Source of the DNA: Streptomyces mashuensis
Lineage (GTDB): Bacteria > Actinomycetota > Actinomycetes > Streptomycetales > Streptomycetaceae
DNA length: 64,000 nt
NCBI RefSeq assembly: GCF_014654785.1
Contig: NZ_BNBD01000014.1
Span: 100,501 to 164,500, forward strand
Direction of reading: 5' to 3'
Made by a program: the position numbers and the translations under genes. The notes beneath the pieces are model-generated. The model did not search any database and was not told where the DNA came from. It worked only from the letters and a program-made list of their open reading frames with translations. Each line of letters opens with the position of its first letter. The first letter of the stretch is position 1. Positions 16,982-26,056 of this stretch are shown in pieces.

Positions 16982-18613
16982 GTGACCGATGTGACCAGTC
17001 CGGACTGCATACTGATCGGCTTCAACGAGATCGACTTCGCGGACTTCGCCCGGGCCCAGAAGGTGTTCGAGGCGACGTCCGGCTCCTACCGCGAACTGCT
17101 GACCAACTCGGTGCTCCTCGGCGACCGCCGGATGACGTACATGGACCTGCTCAACAAGGTGCGGGAGCGGATGTCCGGGCGCCCCTCCCGGCTGACCGCC
17201 TTCGAAATGCCCAGCCTCGGCGTCGCCTACCTCACCAGTTTTCTGCGCCGTCGTGGATTCGACGTCGGTGTCGTCAACTTCTTCAACTCCGGCAAGGAGC
17301 ACCTGGCGGGGCTGCTGTCCGGTTCTCCCCGGGCCGTGGCCATCACCACCACCTACTACGTCGATGACGAACCGATTCGGCAGATCATCCGGTTCGTACG
17401 GGAGCACAACCCCGACGTGCCGGTCGTCGTCGGCGGCCCCCGGGTGCACAACCTCTGCGCGGGCCAGCCGGCCCAGGTGCAGGACGTCCTCCTGGGCGCC
17501 ATCGGCGCGGACATCTACATCAACAGCTCGCAGGGCGAGGACACGCTCGCCTCCGTGCTCACGGCCCTGCGCGACGGCGGCGGGGACCTCAGCAGAACGC
17601 CCAACCTCATCTACCGCGACCCCGTCTCCCCGCGCGGCCCCATGAAGCGCACCCTGTCCGTGGTGGAGAGCAACGACCTCGACGCCGAAGCAGTCGACTG
17701 GTCCACCTTCGACCCGGAATTCTTCGCCCCCACCACCTATATGCGCACCTCGCGCAGCTGTTCCTTCGGCTGCGCCTTCTGCAACTACCCGGCCATGGCC
17801 GGTCCGCTGACGCTCAGCGACCTGTCCACCATCGAGGCGGAGCTGCGGTACCTGTGCGACCACGGCGTCCGCAACATGATCTTCATCGACGACACCTTCA
17901 ACGTGCCGCTGCCGCGGTTCAAGAAGATCTGCCGCATGATGATCGAGAACAAGTTCGACCTGCGGTGGGTGTCCTTCTTCCGCTGCTCCAACGCCGACGA
18001 CGAGGCCTTCGACCTCATGGCGGAGGCCGGGTGCATCGGTGTCTTCCTCGGTATCGAGTCCGGCGACCAGCGGATCCTCAAGAACATGACGAAGTTCGCC
18101 CGGACCGACCGGTACGAGTACGGCATCCGCGAACTGACCCGCCGGGGCATCGTCACGCTCGCCTCCATCGTGCTCGGCTTCCCCGGCGAGAACGAGGAGA
18201 GCGTCACCAACACCATCGACTTCCTCAACCGCACGCAGCCGACCTTCTACAACGTCCAGCTCTACTACCACGACGTGCTCGCCCCCATCGAGAAGCAGCG
18301 CGAGAAGTACGGCATCGAGGGCAGTGGCTACTCCTGGCGGCACGCCACGATGAGCTGGCAGGAGGCGGCGGACTGGAAGGACGAGTTCATCCGCCGCGTG
18401 CAGGGGCCGGCGCTGATGCCGCTCTACGGGCTCAGCATCTGGTGCATCCCCTACCTCCTCTCCCAGGGGATGACCATGGAGGAGATCACCCGCTTCGTGC
18501 GCAGCGCCACCCGTCTGGTCATCAAGGGCCTGGACGCCGAGTGGATCGACCCGGAGCCCGAGCTGGACGCCATCGTCCGCGAGCTCACCGGCACGGACGC
18601 CGTTCGTGCGTAG
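16982..18613 (+). CDS. B12-binding-type radical SAM enzyme (543 aa)
   Basis: The N-terminal domain (about 70-180: GVAYLTSFLRRRGFDVGVVN, PVVVGGPRV) resembles a cobalamin-binding Rossmann fold. The radical SAM core follows with CSFGCAFC, giving Cys260, Cys264 and Cys267 for the [4Fe-4S] cluster, then the SAM-contact strands FIDDTFNVPL and GVFLGIESGDQRILKNM. Such class B enzymes methylate unactivated carbons or perform cyclisations and rearrangements. A downstream helical region (about 430-543) has no motif I recognise. It starts a rightward unit with a thioesterase and an NRPS module, their genes overlapping, so its substrate may be carrier-bound or the monomer itself. Confidence 0.9.
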   Translation: MTDVTSPDCILIGFNEIDFADFARAQKVFEATSGSYRELLTNSVLLGDRRMTYMDLLNKVRERMSGRPSRLTAFEMPSLGVAYLTSFLRRRGFDVGVVNFFNSGKEHLAGLLSGSPRAVAITTTYYVDDEPIRQIIRFVREHNPDVPVVVGGPRVHNLCAGQPAQVQDVLLGAIGADIYINSSQGEDTLASVLTALRDGGGDLSRTPNLIYRDPVSPRGPMKRTLSVVESNDLDAEAVDWSTFDPEFFAPTTYMRTSRSCSFGCAFCNYPAMAGPLTLSDLSTIEAELRYLCDHGVRNMIFIDDTFNVPLPRFKKICRMMIENKFDLRWVSFFRCSNADDEAFDLMAEAGCIGVFLGIESGDQRILKNMTKFARTDRYEYGIRELTRRGIVTLASIVLGFPGENEESVTNTIDFLNRTQPTFYNVQLYYHDVLAPIEKQREKYGIEGSGYSWRHATMSWQEAADWKDEFIRRVQGPALMPLYGLSIWCIPYLLSQGMTMEEITRFVRSATRLVIKGLDAEWIDPEPELDAIVRELTGTDAVRA

Positions 18614-19412
18614 CGGCACGGAAGCCACCGGCGGGACCGGCTGGCTCCGTGTCTGGCGGCCGCGCCCGGCCGCCCGGGCCCGGCTCCTGTGCCTGCCGCC
18701 CGCCGGCAGCCCGGCGGCCCTCTACCGGCCGTGGGCGGAGCTGATTCCGCCCTCGGTGGAGCTGGCCGCCGTCGAACCGCCCGGCCACGGCACCCGCTAC
18801 GGCGAACCGTTCCCGGCCTCCTTCGCCGAGGTCACCGAGGCGGTGACCAGTGCTCTGGCACGGCTGCCGGAACGTCCCACCGCGGTCTACGGGCACAGCC
18901 TGGGCACGGTCCCCGCCCTGGACATCGCCCGCGCCCTCGACAGGGCCGGCCGCCCGCCCGCCGCGCTGCTCGTCTCCTCGCGCAACGCCCCCTCCGCGCC
19001 CGGCGGGCCCCCGGCGGCCGGCCTCACCGACCGGCAGTTGCTCGGCCTGCTCCGGGAACTCTCCGGCACGGACGAGCGCGTCCTGGCCGACCCCGGCCTG
19101 ACGCAGGCCCTCCTCCCGGTCCTGCGCGCCGACATCGCCCTGCTCGCCGCGTACACGTACACCCCCGGGCCGCCGCTCGGCTGTCCGGTGCGCGTCTACG
19201 CCGGCCTCGACGACACCACCACAACCCCCGCCGGCCTGGCCGCCTGGCGCCGGGAGAACCCGCGGGACTTCCGCATCCACCGGCTGCCGGGCGGCCACTT
19301 CTTCTTCCGCGGCCGGGAACGGTCGTTCCTGGCACGGCTCGTGGCCGACATCGCCCCGCCCACGGCGGCGGGAGAAGGGACGTTCCCCCCATGGCAGGCG
19401 TCGAAGCCCTGA
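18606..19412 (+). CDS. Type II thioesterase (268 aa)
   Basis: Stand-alone alpha/beta-hydrolase thioesterase of the kind that edits NRPS/PKS lines by removing misloaded acyl groups. It has the nucleophile elbow YGHSLGTVPALD (Ser about 98), the early segment LLCLPPAGSPAALYRPWAE and the late LPGGHFFFRGRE containing the catalytic His; the aspartate is in VYAGLDDTTT. GTG 18606 overlaps the radical SAM stop, and the gene overlaps the NRPS start by 22 bases, so all three are translated together. Confidence 0.9.
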   Translation: MRSGTEATGGTGWLRVWRPRPAARARLLCLPPAGSPAALYRPWAELIPPSVELAAVEPPGHGTRYGEPFPASFAEVTEAVTSALARLPERPTAVYGHSLGTVPALDIARALDRAGRPPAALLVSSRNAPSAPGGPPAAGLTDRQLLGLLRELSGTDERVLADPGLTQALLPVLRADIALLAAYTYTPGPPLGCPVRVYAGLDDTTTTPAGLAAWRRENPRDFRIHRLPGGHFFFRGRERSFLARLVADIAPPTAAGEGTFPPWQASKP

Positions 19413-22375
19413 TACCCCCCTCCCCCGGGCCGGCCGCCGGCCACGGCCCCTCGGCACCGCCCGGTGCAGCCCGGCCGCCGGCCACCGTGACCACGGCCGG
19501 GTCCGTCGCCGGGCAGGTCGACGTCCGGGCGCTGCGCGCCGCGCTGCGGACGGCGGCGGACCGCCGCCCCGCCCTGCGGCCGGCCGCCACGGACGACCCC
19601 GACGGCCGCACCCTGCTGCCCGTGCTCGACCTTCGTGACGTTCCCGGGAGCGAACGCGAGGAGGCGGTACGGGAGGTCCTGGAGGAGGTGGCCCTCGCAC
19701 CGTGGGCCGGCACCGCCCCCGGCGCACCGGCACTGCGCGCCCGTCTGGTGCTCGTCCCCGACGGTGCCGTACTGGCCGTGGCCGGACGCCGGCCGGTGCT
19801 GGACGAACTGTCGCTCGGCGCGTTCCTGCGGGAGGTGTGCAGCGGCTACGACGCCCCCGGGGCACGGCCTCCGCAGCAGCAGCCGGCCCCGCCGGCGGCC
19901 ACGGCGTACGCGGAGCTGCCCCCGGCCGCTGGCACGCTGCCCACCGACTGGCCGCGGCCCCCGCAACCGTCCGGGACCGCCGCCATGGTGCCCCTGGGCG
20001 TCGACGGCGACCTCATGGCCGCCCTGCGAAACCATGCGAAGGCTGCGGGCACCGACGAGTACACGGCGCTGCTGACGGGGGTGCACGCCCTGCTGGCCCG
20101 GCACGGCGGGGGTCCCCGCACGGCCGTGTCGTTCAGCACCGGCTGCGCAGGCCCCCGGGAGAGCCGGGCCGACACCGGCCAGGACCCATCGTTCCGCACC
20201 CTGCTTGACCAGGTGCGCGAACCCGGCACCGCCGGGGGAACCGACCCGGCGGAACGTGCGGCGGTCGCCCTGACCGTACGGGACCGGCTGCTGCCCCCGG
20301 CGCTCGGCGGCCTCCCGCTGACGCCCGTGCCGTTGCCCCGGACCACGTCCGCGCACGAACTGCGGTTCGTCCTCGAACCCCTCCCCGGCGGCGGACTGCA
20401 GGGCGTACTGGAGTACGCGCCCGAACTGTTCGAACCGGTCACCGCCCGGCGGCTCGCAGTCCGCCTGCCCCTCCTGCTCCGCGCCGCCGCCGACGCCCCA
20501 CAGACGCCCCTGAGCAGGCTGCCCCTGCTCACCCCGGACGAACGGCGGCTGGTGATCACCGACTGGAACCACACGGGGCATGTGCCGCAGCCCGCCGCAT
20601 GCCTCCACGACCTCATCGCCGAGCGGGCCCGCACCGCCCCCTCGGCACCCGCGGTGCTGTGCGGCGGAACTCTGCTGACCTACGGTGACCTGGAGGACCG
20701 GGCGAACCGGCTCGCCCGCCTGCTCGCCGAGCACGGGGCGGGCCCCGGCGAGCTGGTGGGCATCTGCTCCCGGCGCTCGGCCGACGTGGTCGTGGGCATC
20801 CTCGCCGTGCTCAAGGCGGGCGCGGCGTGGGTACCGCTGGACCCCGCCTACCCGGCGGAACGCCTGGCGTTCATGCTCACCGACAGCGCGACGCCCGTGG
20901 TGCTCACCGATTCCTCCGTCACCCTGCCGGAGGGCTGCCGGGCCAGGGTGCTGCCGCTGACGGCGCCGGACGGGCCGGCGGCAGCACCGCCGGACAGCGG
21001 CGCCACCCCGGACGCCTTGTGCTACGTCATTTACACCTCCGGGTCCACCGGCCGTCCCAAGGGCGCCGCCAACACCCATCGCGGTGTGCTCAACACCATG
21101 CGGTCACTGGTGAGCCGGCTGCGGCTGGACGACACCACGCGGCTGCTGCAGGCGTCGTCGCTCAACTTCGACATGTCGGCGTTCGACGTGCTCAGCACCC
21201 TCCTCGCGGGCGGCTGCCTGGTCGTCCCGGAACAGCACGAGGCGAACGACCCCGCCCGGCTGCTGGACCTCGCCCACCGCACCGGGCTCACCGTCTGGAG
21301 CTCGACGCCGGCCCTGCTGCGCGGTGCGCTGGACGAGGCGTACTCCACCGGGCGCGGCCTGCCGCCGGGGCTGCGGACCGTGGCGCTCGGCGGTGACCGC
21401 TTCCCCCCGGAAGTGCCCGGCATGCTGGCCGACCTGGCGCCCGGGTCCCGGGCCTTCAACTTCGCCGGCATGACGGAGGTGTCCTTCACGACCACCGCCC
21501 ACCCGGTCACCGCCGCCGATGCGCACCGGCCCTCGGTGCCCTGGGGCAGACCGCTGCCGGGCCAGCTGGTGTACGTCCTGGACGAGCACGGCGAGCCGGT
21601 GCCGCCCGGCATCCCCGGCGAGCTGTACATCGGCGGCGCCGGGGTGGGCCAGGGCTACTGGCGGCGGCCGGAGCTGACGGCGGAACGTTTTCTCCCCGAC
21701 CCGTTCTCCGCCGAGCCCGGGAGCAGGATGTACCGCACCGGTGACCGGGTACGCCATCTGCCCGACGGTGCGCTCGAGTTCCTCGGGCGGCTGGACCACC
21801 AGGTGAAGGTACGCGGCTTCCGGATCGAGACGGGTGAGGTCGAGGCCGCGCTCACCCGGCATCCCCGGGTCCGGGAGGCCGTGGTGGAGGCCCGGCCCGA
21901 CGCCGCCTCCGCCGGCGACCACAGGCTGGTGGCGCACCTCGCGCTCGACGGGCCCGGCCCGGCGGTTCCGGTGGAGGAGCTGCGCGGCTTCCTGGGCGGG
22001 CAACTGCCCGGCCCCATGGTGCCCGCCGTGTTCCTCGTGCACGAGCGGCTGCCGCTCACCCCTGGGGGGAAGACCGACCGTGCAGCGCTGGCAGCGGTCG
22101 CCGTGCCCGAGGGCCGGCCGGACCTCGACACGCCGTACGTCGCCCCTCGCGACGAGGTGGAGAGCGCCATCGCCGCCGAGTGGTGCCGGGTGCTGGGGGT
22201 GGACGCGGTGGGGGCGCACGACGAGTTCGCCGCGCTGGGCGGGCACTCGCTGCTGGCGACGGCCACGATGGCGGCGCTCTCCGACGTGCTGGGGGTGCCG
22301 CTGTCGGCACGCGACCTGTTCGAGGCGTCGACGCCCGCCCGGCTGGCGGAGCGGGTGCGCTCCCTGCGGGCCTGA
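19391..22375 (+). CDS. Single-module NRPS: degenerate C - A - PCP (994 aa)
   Basis: Residues ~40-385 look like a shortened condensation domain, but the HHxxxDG site is RRPVLDE (R133, R134, D138, E139), so condensation by the normal mechanism is unlikely. The adenylation domain (about 400-890) has A3 YTSGSTGRPKG (about 548), A4 NFDMSAFD, an unusual A5 NFAGMTE instead of NxYGPTE, A7 YRTGDRVR, A8 GRLDHQVKVRGFRIE and catalytic Lys894 in LTPGGKTDRAAL. The carrier domain ends the protein with LGGHSLLAT (Ser953). By alignment to GrsA the pocket begins D-M-F and contains F at 322 and 330; I will not name a substrate. It probably loads one amino acid for work in trans. Confidence 0.9.
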   Translation: MAGVEALIPPSPGPAAGHGPSAPPGAARPPATVTTAGSVAGQVDVRALRAALRTAADRRPALRPAATDDPDGRTLLPVLDLRDVPGSEREEAVREVLEEVALAPWAGTAPGAPALRARLVLVPDGAVLAVAGRRPVLDELSLGAFLREVCSGYDAPGARPPQQQPAPPAATAYAELPPAAGTLPTDWPRPPQPSGTAAMVPLGVDGDLMAALRNHAKAAGTDEYTALLTGVHALLARHGGGPRTAVSFSTGCAGPRESRADTGQDPSFRTLLDQVREPGTAGGTDPAERAAVALTVRDRLLPPALGGLPLTPVPLPRTTSAHELRFVLEPLPGGGLQGVLEYAPELFEPVTARRLAVRLPLLLRAAADAPQTPLSRLPLLTPDERRLVITDWNHTGHVPQPAACLHDLIAERARTAPSAPAVLCGGTLLTYGDLEDRANRLARLLAEHGAGPGELVGICSRRSADVVVGILAVLKAGAAWVPLDPAYPAERLAFMLTDSATPVVLTDSSVTLPEGCRARVLPLTAPDGPAAAPPDSGATPDALCYVIYTSGSTGRPKGAANTHRGVLNTMRSLVSRLRLDDTTRLLQASSLNFDMSAFDVLSTLLAGGCLVVPEQHEANDPARLLDLAHRTGLTVWSSTPALLRGALDEAYSTGRGLPPGLRTVALGGDRFPPEVPGMLADLAPGSRAFNFAGMTEVSFTTTAHPVTAADAHRPSVPWGRPLPGQLVYVLDEHGEPVPPGIPGELYIGGAGVGQGYWRRPELTAERFLPDPFSAEPGSRMYRTGDRVRHLPDGALEFLGRLDHQVKVRGFRIETGEVEAALTRHPRVREAVVEARPDAASAGDHRLVAHLALDGPGPAVPVEELRGFLGGQLPGPMVPAVFLVHERLPLTPGGKTDRAALAAVAVPEGRPDLDTPYVAPRDEVESAIAAEWCRVLGVDAVGAHDEFAALGGHSLLATATMAALSDVLGVPLSARDLFEASTPARLAERVRSLRA

Positions 22376-22382
22376 GCGGTGC

Positions 22383-22418
22383 ACCGGCGCGCACTCCGGC
22401 CCCGGGGTGCGCGCCGGT
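22383..22418. terminator. Strong bidirectional hairpin between converging operons
   Basis: ACCGGCGCGCAC pairs perfectly with GTGCGCGCCGGT (12 bp) around a 12-base loop. It lies between the rightward NRPS stop (22375) and the leftward thioesterase stop (22418), so it can insulate both transcripts. No T tract. Confidence 0.75.
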
Positions 22419-23218
22419 CAGCCGCGCGGGTGGATCAGCAGCGTCTGGGCGGAGCGGGCGACCGGTCCGCGGGTGTCGTACAGGGCCGACGTGGCGAGGC
22501 CGGGGTGGCCGGGTCCCACTGCGGACCGGGCGTCCAGGTACAGCCAGTCGCCTTCGGGCGGCCGGGCGAAGTGGACCGTGAGATCGGGTGGTACGAATCC
22601 CCAGGAATCAATGGGCAGTTCGGCGCTGACGCCGTTGGCCGAGTCGGCCGCCAGCACCACGCGCTGCGCGGGTGTGAGCGGTTCTCCGGCCACCAGTGGC
22701 ACCCGGGGTCGCAGCCACACCGCGGCCGGGCCCGGCCGGCCGTACTCGCCGTGGACGAAGTGCCAGGCCATGGAGGCGAGGAAGCCGCAGGACCACTCCG
22801 GCGGCACCGTGGACTCGGGGTCGTCCGGGTGCGGGGGCGGGCAGGGCGGCTCGGCCTTTTCCTCGTGGGAGGGCACGTCTCCGGGGGCGGGCCGCACGGC
22901 CCATGCGGAGGCACGGACCAGTGGGTCGCCGTCGTGGAGGAGTTCGGCGTGCACCAGCCGTACACGCCGGCCGGGGCGTCCGGTCCGGGCCCGTACGGTC
23001 AGTGGGCGCAGCGGGAGCGGCCCCAGGATGTCGAAGGTGACGCGGCCGAGGAGGAGTGCGCCGGGCCCGGTGTCCGCAGCTGTGCACTGCTCGATTGCGC
23101 GGGTGAGCAGTGCCCCGGGTGGCCCGAAGTGCTGGTGGTCGGGCGACCAGGGGCCCTGGGTGTGCGGGGTGGGGAGGTATTCCCGGTCGCCGGTGCGGGT
23201 GAAGTAGGCGCCGGTCAC
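22418..23218 (-). CDS. Hotdog-fold acyl-CoA thioesterase family protein (266 aa)
   Basis: Double-hotdog (TesB-like) arrangement: an N-terminal hotdog (DHQHFGPPGALLTRAIEQ, VTFDILGPLPLRPL) and a second one with AWHFVHGEYGRPGP, RVVLAADSANGVSAELP and a C-terminal WLYLDARSAVGPGHPGLATS. These enzymes hydrolyse acyl-CoA or acyl-carrier thioesters. GTG 23218 overlaps the nitroreductase stop (GTGA). It is the last gene of the leftward operon, so it could release or proofread an acyl intermediate. The assignment is by fold pattern only. Confidence 0.75.
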   Translation of the reverse strand: MTGAYFTRTGDREYLPTPHTQGPWSPDHQHFGPPGALLTRAIEQCTAADTGPGALLLGRVTFDILGPLPLRPLTVRARTGRPGRRVRLVHAELLHDGDPLVRASAWAVRPAPGDVPSHEEKAEPPCPPPHPDDPESTVPPEWSCGFLASMAWHFVHGEYGRPGPAAVWLRPRVPLVAGEPLTPAQRVVLAADSANGVSAELPIDSWGFVPPDLTVHFARPPEGDWLYLDARSAVGPGHPGLATSALYDTRGPVARSAQTLLIHPRG

Positions 23219-23820
23219 GTACGTCCTTCCGCTGCGGGGGTGCCGGTCAGGAGGACGGGCTGTCCGGCCGGTCCGGCCAGGGTGCTGAGCTTGTGCCGGA
23301 CGTCGACGGGACGGCGCGGGGCGGTGGTGACGGAGGTGTCGGGGGTGCCGACGTAGAGCCAGCCCAGCAGGCGTTCGCCGGGCCCCGTGCCCAGGCAGGT
23401 GCGGACTGCGGCGGAGTCCACGGCCGGCCCGGTGCGCCAGATGGCGCCCCAGCCGCGGCTGTGCAGCAGCAGCTGGAGGGTGTGGACCATGGAGACGGTG
23501 GCCGCGAGCTGCTCCCACTCGGGCACCTTGGCGTGCGGCAGGCGGGGGCAGAAGACGATGGACACGAGCAGGGGTGCGCGCAGCGGTTTGGCGCGTGCCC
23601 GCTCGGCGGCGACGGGGTCGGGGGCGTCCCGTGCCAGGGCCTCGGCGAGCCGGTCGCGGCCGCTGCCGTGGACCATGACGAGCCGCCAGGGGGTGAGCCG
23701 CCCGTGGTCGGGGGCGGTCGACGCCGCCTGGACGAGTTCCAGCATGGTGGCATCGTCGGGCGCGGGTCCGGTGAGCCGGGGGATGCTCCTGCGGGTCAGC
23801 ACGGTCTCCATGACGTCCAT
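23215..23820 (-). CDS. Nitroreductase-family FMN oxidoreductase (201 aa)
   Basis: FMN-binding nitroreductase fold: the N-terminal VLTRRSIPRLTGPAPD (Arg pair for FMN phosphate), QAASTAPDHGRLTPWR (about 31-46), and the C-terminal GWGAIWRTG followed by LGWLYVGTPD. Family members reduce nitro groups or quinones and also dehydrogenate azolines and diketopiperazines. Beside a diiron oxidase capable in principle of N-oxygenation, either direction of chemistry is conceivable. A GGAGG-rich leader precedes ATG 23820. It is separated from the upstream MlrC gene by 74 bases containing a hairpin. Confidence 0.88.
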   Translation of the reverse strand: MDVMETVLTRRSIPRLTGPAPDDATMLELVQAASTAPDHGRLTPWRLVMVHGSGRDRLAEALARDAPDPVAAERARAKPLRAPLLVSIVFCPRLPHAKVPEWEQLAATVSMVHTLQLLLHSRGWGAIWRTGPAVDSAAVRTCLGTGPGERLLGWLYVGTPDTSVTTAPRRPVDVRHKLSTLAGPAGQPVLLTGTPAAEGRT

Positions 23821-23864
23821 GGCCGTTCCTCCTCCCTCCTTCTGTTCACCCCGTTTACCCTTTT

Positions 23865-23880
23865 CGGCGAGTCTTCGCCG
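23865..23880 (-). other. Intercistronic hairpin
   Basis: CGGCGA and TCGCCG form a 6-bp stem with a 4-base loop between the metallopeptidase and nitroreductase genes. In the transcribed (leftward) direction it is followed by AAAAGGG, not T residues. It may tune transcript ends or stability rather than terminate. Confidence 0.35.
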
Positions 23881-23894
23881 GTGGATTGCACTTT

Positions 23895-25382
23895 TCAGCC
23901 TGCGGCTGCCGTGGTGGACATGGGCCACAGCAACCTGGTGGGACCGGAGCGGGGGATGTGTTCGATGCCGCGGGCCGTGGGCCCGGGGGCGTCGGCCACG
24001 AGCATCCGGGCGGCCGCTCCGGCGAATCCGGCCCGGAAGTGGTTGACCGACTTCACCCCCACGATCCGGTAGCGCTCGGGCAGGCAGCCGTGCAGGAGAA
24101 GGATCTCCGGGTCGAGGACCTGGCGGCGCCGGGCTGCCACGATCACGTCGCAGGCGCCGACCGTGATGCGGGCGCAGGGCCCGAAGTCCGCCCGCTTGCC
24201 GCGGCGCATCGCCGACTGGACGATCGTCCCGTCGGTGAGGGCCCGTACGGTTCCCTCGGCCTCCACCGGGGGTCCGCTGGCCCAGCCGTGGCGCCCGCCG
24301 AGCCGGAGCCTCAGGGTGGCGCCGACGCCCGCCGTGGTGGCGGCCTCGACGGCCGGCGGGTCCCAGAGGGTGGCGAAGCAGCTCGGCTCGGGCCGGTCCA
24401 GCAGCGCCCTCAGCAGGTGGGTGCTGTCGCCGGCGCCGCCGCAGCCGGGGTTGTCGCTGCCGTCCCCGACGACGACGGTGCCGGGGCCGCCCTCCAGCGC
24501 GGTGCGGACCGCTTCCTCCGGCTCCAGGAGTGTGATCCTGAACCGTTCCCGGTGGCCGTGCAGCCAGTCGGCCACCTCGTCGCAGCACTCGCCGGCCAGC
24601 CGGGGGTCGTGGTCGGTGACGGTCACGACGCTGGTGGCCGCCTGCTCGGTGTCGGCGTAGGGGAACCCGTGGAAGACGGTGCAGGCGAGCACCCCGGGAC
24701 GCTGCTCGATCGCACGCACCAGGTCGCGCAGCTCCCGGGCGGGCGACCCGGCCACGGTCGGCGAGGGCGGCAACAGCATGGGCAGGCGGCGCAGCCGGAC
24801 CGTGGGCCGCAGGTCGCCGCGGGCGGTGGCCAGCGCAAGGTCGCCGGCGAGCCGGGAGCGGTCGGCGGCGTCGGTGTGGGGGTACTCGTGGAAGCCGGTC
24901 ACGATGTCGGCCAGCTCCGGCAGTTCGGCGGGGACGTTGGCGTGCAGGTCCATCGTGACGGCGACGACGGCCCGCGGCAGCAGCGCGCGGACGGTGCGCA
25001 GCACGTCCACGTCCAGCGACCGGCCGGGCGCCACGACACCGGCGCCGTGCAGGTCGAGAAGGACGACGTCGCAGTCGCCGGCCGCCGCGATGCCCTCGGC
25101 CAGGTGGTCGCGCAGGGCGCGGTACGTGGCGGGGCCGACGGCGGGGCCGGGTTCGGCGCGGGCGTGGAAGGCCGGGCGGACCTCTGCGCCCGCCTCGGCG
25201 CAGGCCGTGAGGTAGCCCCCGGTGACGGTGGCGGTGCCGGTGAACTCGGTGAGCAGGCCGGTCCCCCGGTGGCAGGAGAAGGCGGAGAGCTCCGCCGTGC
25301 CCAGGTAGTCGGTCATCAGGGTGCTGGACTCGTGCACCACTCCCCCGACCGCGGCCCGCAGAGGCCGCCCGGCGGCGCTCAC
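23895..25382 (-). CDS. M81/MlrC-like metallopeptidase family protein (495 aa)
   Basis: Zinc hydrolase of the microcystinase C family. It has the N-terminal VVHESSTLMTDY, putative metal residues in LLDLHGAGV and MDLHANVP, the segment TGFHEYPHTD, and the late VVVGDGSDNPGCGGAGDST, followed by a C-terminal MlrC domain. The family hydrolyses small peptides or amides with unusual residues; homologues also sit in amidohydrolase-like operons. GTG 25382 overlaps the RraA-like stop (GTGA). In a biosynthetic operon it could trim a protected or amidated intermediate; that role is inference. Confidence 0.85.
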   Translation of the reverse strand: MSAAGRPLRAAVGGVVHESSTLMTDYLGTAELSAFSCHRGTGLLTEFTGTATVTGGYLTACAEAGAEVRPAFHARAEPGPAVGPATYRALRDHLAEGIAAAGDCDVVLLDLHGAGVVAPGRSLDVDVLRTVRALLPRAVVAVTMDLHANVPAELPELADIVTGFHEYPHTDAADRSRLAGDLALATARGDLRPTVRLRRLPMLLPPSPTVAGSPARELRDLVRAIEQRPGVLACTVFHGFPYADTEQAATSVVTVTDHDPRLAGECCDEVADWLHGHRERFRITLLEPEEAVRTALEGGPGTVVVGDGSDNPGCGGAGDSTHLLRALLDRPEPSCFATLWDPPAVEAATTAGVGATLRLRLGGRHGWASGPPVEAEGTVRALTDGTIVQSAMRRGKRADFGPCARITVGACDVIVAARRRQVLDPEILLLHGCLPERYRIVGVKSVNHFRAGFAGAAARMLVADAPGPTARGIEHIPRSGPTRLLWPMSTTAAAG

Positions 25383-26056
25383 CGCGGCACCAGGCCGAGC
25401 CGGTTGTAGCCGTGCCGGGCGCGTGCCTCGGCGAGCGGCAGCCCGGCCGCGAGGTCGGCCCGGATGGCGTCCTCGGCCCCGGCCACCCGCACCACCTGCT
25501 CGGCGGTCCGCCCGGCCAGGGCGGCCGGCACGGTCAGGCAGCCGGCGTCGTCGCCCACCACGATGTCGCCGGGGGCGATCCGGACGCCGCGGACGGTGAC
25601 CGGTTCCTGGACGGCGGCCAGTCGCACCCGGTGCTTGCCGGACTTCATGTACGTCCCCAGGCTCCACAGCGGGTAGCCGGAGGCGGCGATGGCGGCGACG
25701 TCCCGGCACACCCCGTCGACGACCGTTCCGGCGACGCCGCCGCGCAGCGCTGCGGCGGTGAGGATGTCGCCCCACACCGTGCAGTGGGTGCGGCCCTCGT
25801 TGGCCACCACCACGACGGCGCCCGCCGGCACGTCGTCGGCGAACTCCCCGGCGGGGCCGGGCGTTCCGGCCTCGACGGACACGTAGCGGAGGGTGAAGGC
25901 GGGTCCGGCGACCGTTCCGCCACCGGAGATCCGGCGCAGGCCCGGCAGGCCGGTGTCGCCGGCGCCCAGCAGGTCCAGGGCATCGCTGACGGTGCTGGTG
26001 CCCTGCCGGCGGAAGAGTTCCAGGTGGGCGGCGTCGGGACGGGCGGGTGCGGTCAT
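25379..26056 (-). CDS. RraA-like / HMG-aldolase family protein (about 225 aa)
   Basis: Belongs to the RraA/4-hydroxy-4-methyl-2-oxoglutarate aldolase family: the N terminus has TSTVSDALDLLG, then GPAFTLRYVSVE, the central GDILTAAALRGGVAGTVVDG with CRD (VDGVCRDVAAI; Arg and Asp matching the Mg-pyruvate site of the aldolases) and the C-terminal IVVGDDAGCLTVPAALA. Active members cleave or form C-C bonds of 2-oxo-4-hydroxy acids or decarboxylate oxaloacetate. ATG 26056 (TGATG overlap with the enolase-superfamily gene) is preferred; GTG 26059 is possible. Confidence 0.85.
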   Translation of the reverse strand: MTAPARPDAAHLELFRRQGTSTVSDALDLLGAGDTGLPGLRRISGGGTVAGPAFTLRYVSVEAGTPGPAGEFADDVPAGAVVVVANEGRTHCTVWGDILTAAALRGGVAGTVVDGVCRDVAAIAASGYPLWSLGTYMKSGKHRVRLAAVQEPVTVRGVRIAPGDIVVGDDAGCLTVPAALAGRTAEQVVRVAGAEDAIRADLAAGLPLAEARARHGYNRLGLVPR

